IMG/VR virus record: IMGVR_UViG_3300021139_000204
Span: 1-20,085 of that record
Reading direction: 5' to 3' (one strand)
DNA: 20,085 nucleotides
Source: a virus
The notes beneath the pieces were generated by a model. That model did not search any database, was not told the DNA's origin, and saw nothing but the letters and a program-made list of their open reading frames with translations. Below, piece after piece: positions 20,006-20,085 of this stretch. The position numbers were made by a program, and so were the translations under genes. Each line of letters starts with the position of its first letter. Positions within the stretch are counted from its first letter, which is position 1.

Positions 20006-20085
20006 ATGACAACAATTCAAGTAACAAAAAGAGACGGACGACGAGAGCCGCTGAATTTAGAAAAATTACACCAAGTGGTAATTTG
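20006..20085 (+). CDS. nrdA: Ribonucleoside-diphosphate reductase, large subunit (NrdA), N-terminal fragment
   Basis: Only 26 codons are inside the window. MTTIQVTKRDGRREPLNLEK and LHQVVI match the start of the ATP-cone domain of class Ia NrdA (VTKRDGxxExxNLxKxHxV in E. coli). The enzyme reduces NDPs to dNDPs for phage DNA synthesis and is common in T4-like phages. A good ribosome-binding site, AAAGAGG at 19994-20000, lies 5 nt before the ATG. The gene is cut by the window edge. An anaerobic NrdD also has an ATP cone, but the KRDGR..PLNLEKLH wording favours NrdA. Confidence 0.8.
   Translation, partial: MTTIQVTKRDGRREPLNLEKLHQVVI

Noticed and set aside
1-20085. tRNA, rRNA, CRISPR, insertion sequence, integrase or attachment site
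   Set aside because: Read for cloverleaf-like segments, regularly spaced repeats, transposase or integrase motifs and terminal inverted repeats; none was seen by eye.

Overview
The window looks like part of a T4-like (Straboviridae/Kyanoviridae-type) myovirus genome, from either an isolated phage or an environmental assembly. The grounds are: a T4 gp61-type primase directly followed by a gp41-type replicative helicase, the start of a class I nrdA at the right edge, tail-fibre and lectin genes, repeated T4-late-promoter-like TAAATA elements, and very dense packing with 1-17 nt overlaps. The DNA is moderately AT-rich. The encoded IscU keeps the LPPVK chaperone motif and reads almost like a gamma/betaproteobacterial housekeeping protein, so I infer a proteobacterial host that uses the ISC system.

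Layout. (1) 1-3429: end of one structural gene, then four overlapping adhesin genes (an unknown beta-rich protein, a Gly-rich protein and two LamG-like lectins); three of the four start with a clear G-rich 'IGGGI' tag. (2) 3434-5915: a sigma70-like promoter candidate, then primase and helicase. (3) 5912-7250: a two-gene cassette (possible sulfotransferase-like protein plus SGNH-like protein). (4) 7259-9678: four coupled genes ending in a minimal nucleotidyltransferase and a KxDG ligase-like protein. (5) 9702-10268: a stand-alone small, probably abundant protein closed by a strong intrinsic terminator. (6) 10277-12950: small, probably virion-related genes, several with a TAAATA box just upstream. 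(7) 12960-15241: a perfect sigma70 promoter (TTGACA-N17-TATAAT) driving a cargo unit of a secreted Gly/Pro-rich protein, a 43-aa basic protein, IscU, IscA and a glycosyltransferase-like protein. (8) 15205-17649: a minus-strand three-gene operon (glycosyltransferase-like, possible sulfotransferase-like, SGNH) that mirrors the cassette in (3). (9) 17666-20085: PD-(D/E)XK nuclease, pectate-lyase-fold tail spike, a conserved small protein and the start of nrdA.

How it may work together. Regions 2, 9 and nrdA supply replication, recombination and nucleotides. Regions 1 and 9 supply receptor-binding parts. Regions 3, 7 and 8 look like exchangeable accessory cargo for surface glycan decoration and Fe-S cluster assembly. 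Several small proteins plus the NTase and ligase-like protein start with a short (I/L)xE-containing peptide resembling the T4 capsid-targeting sequence. This raises the possibility that they are packaged into the head and injected. No tRNA, IS element, CRISPR array or rRNA was seen, and no stretch over 300 bases lacks a gene.
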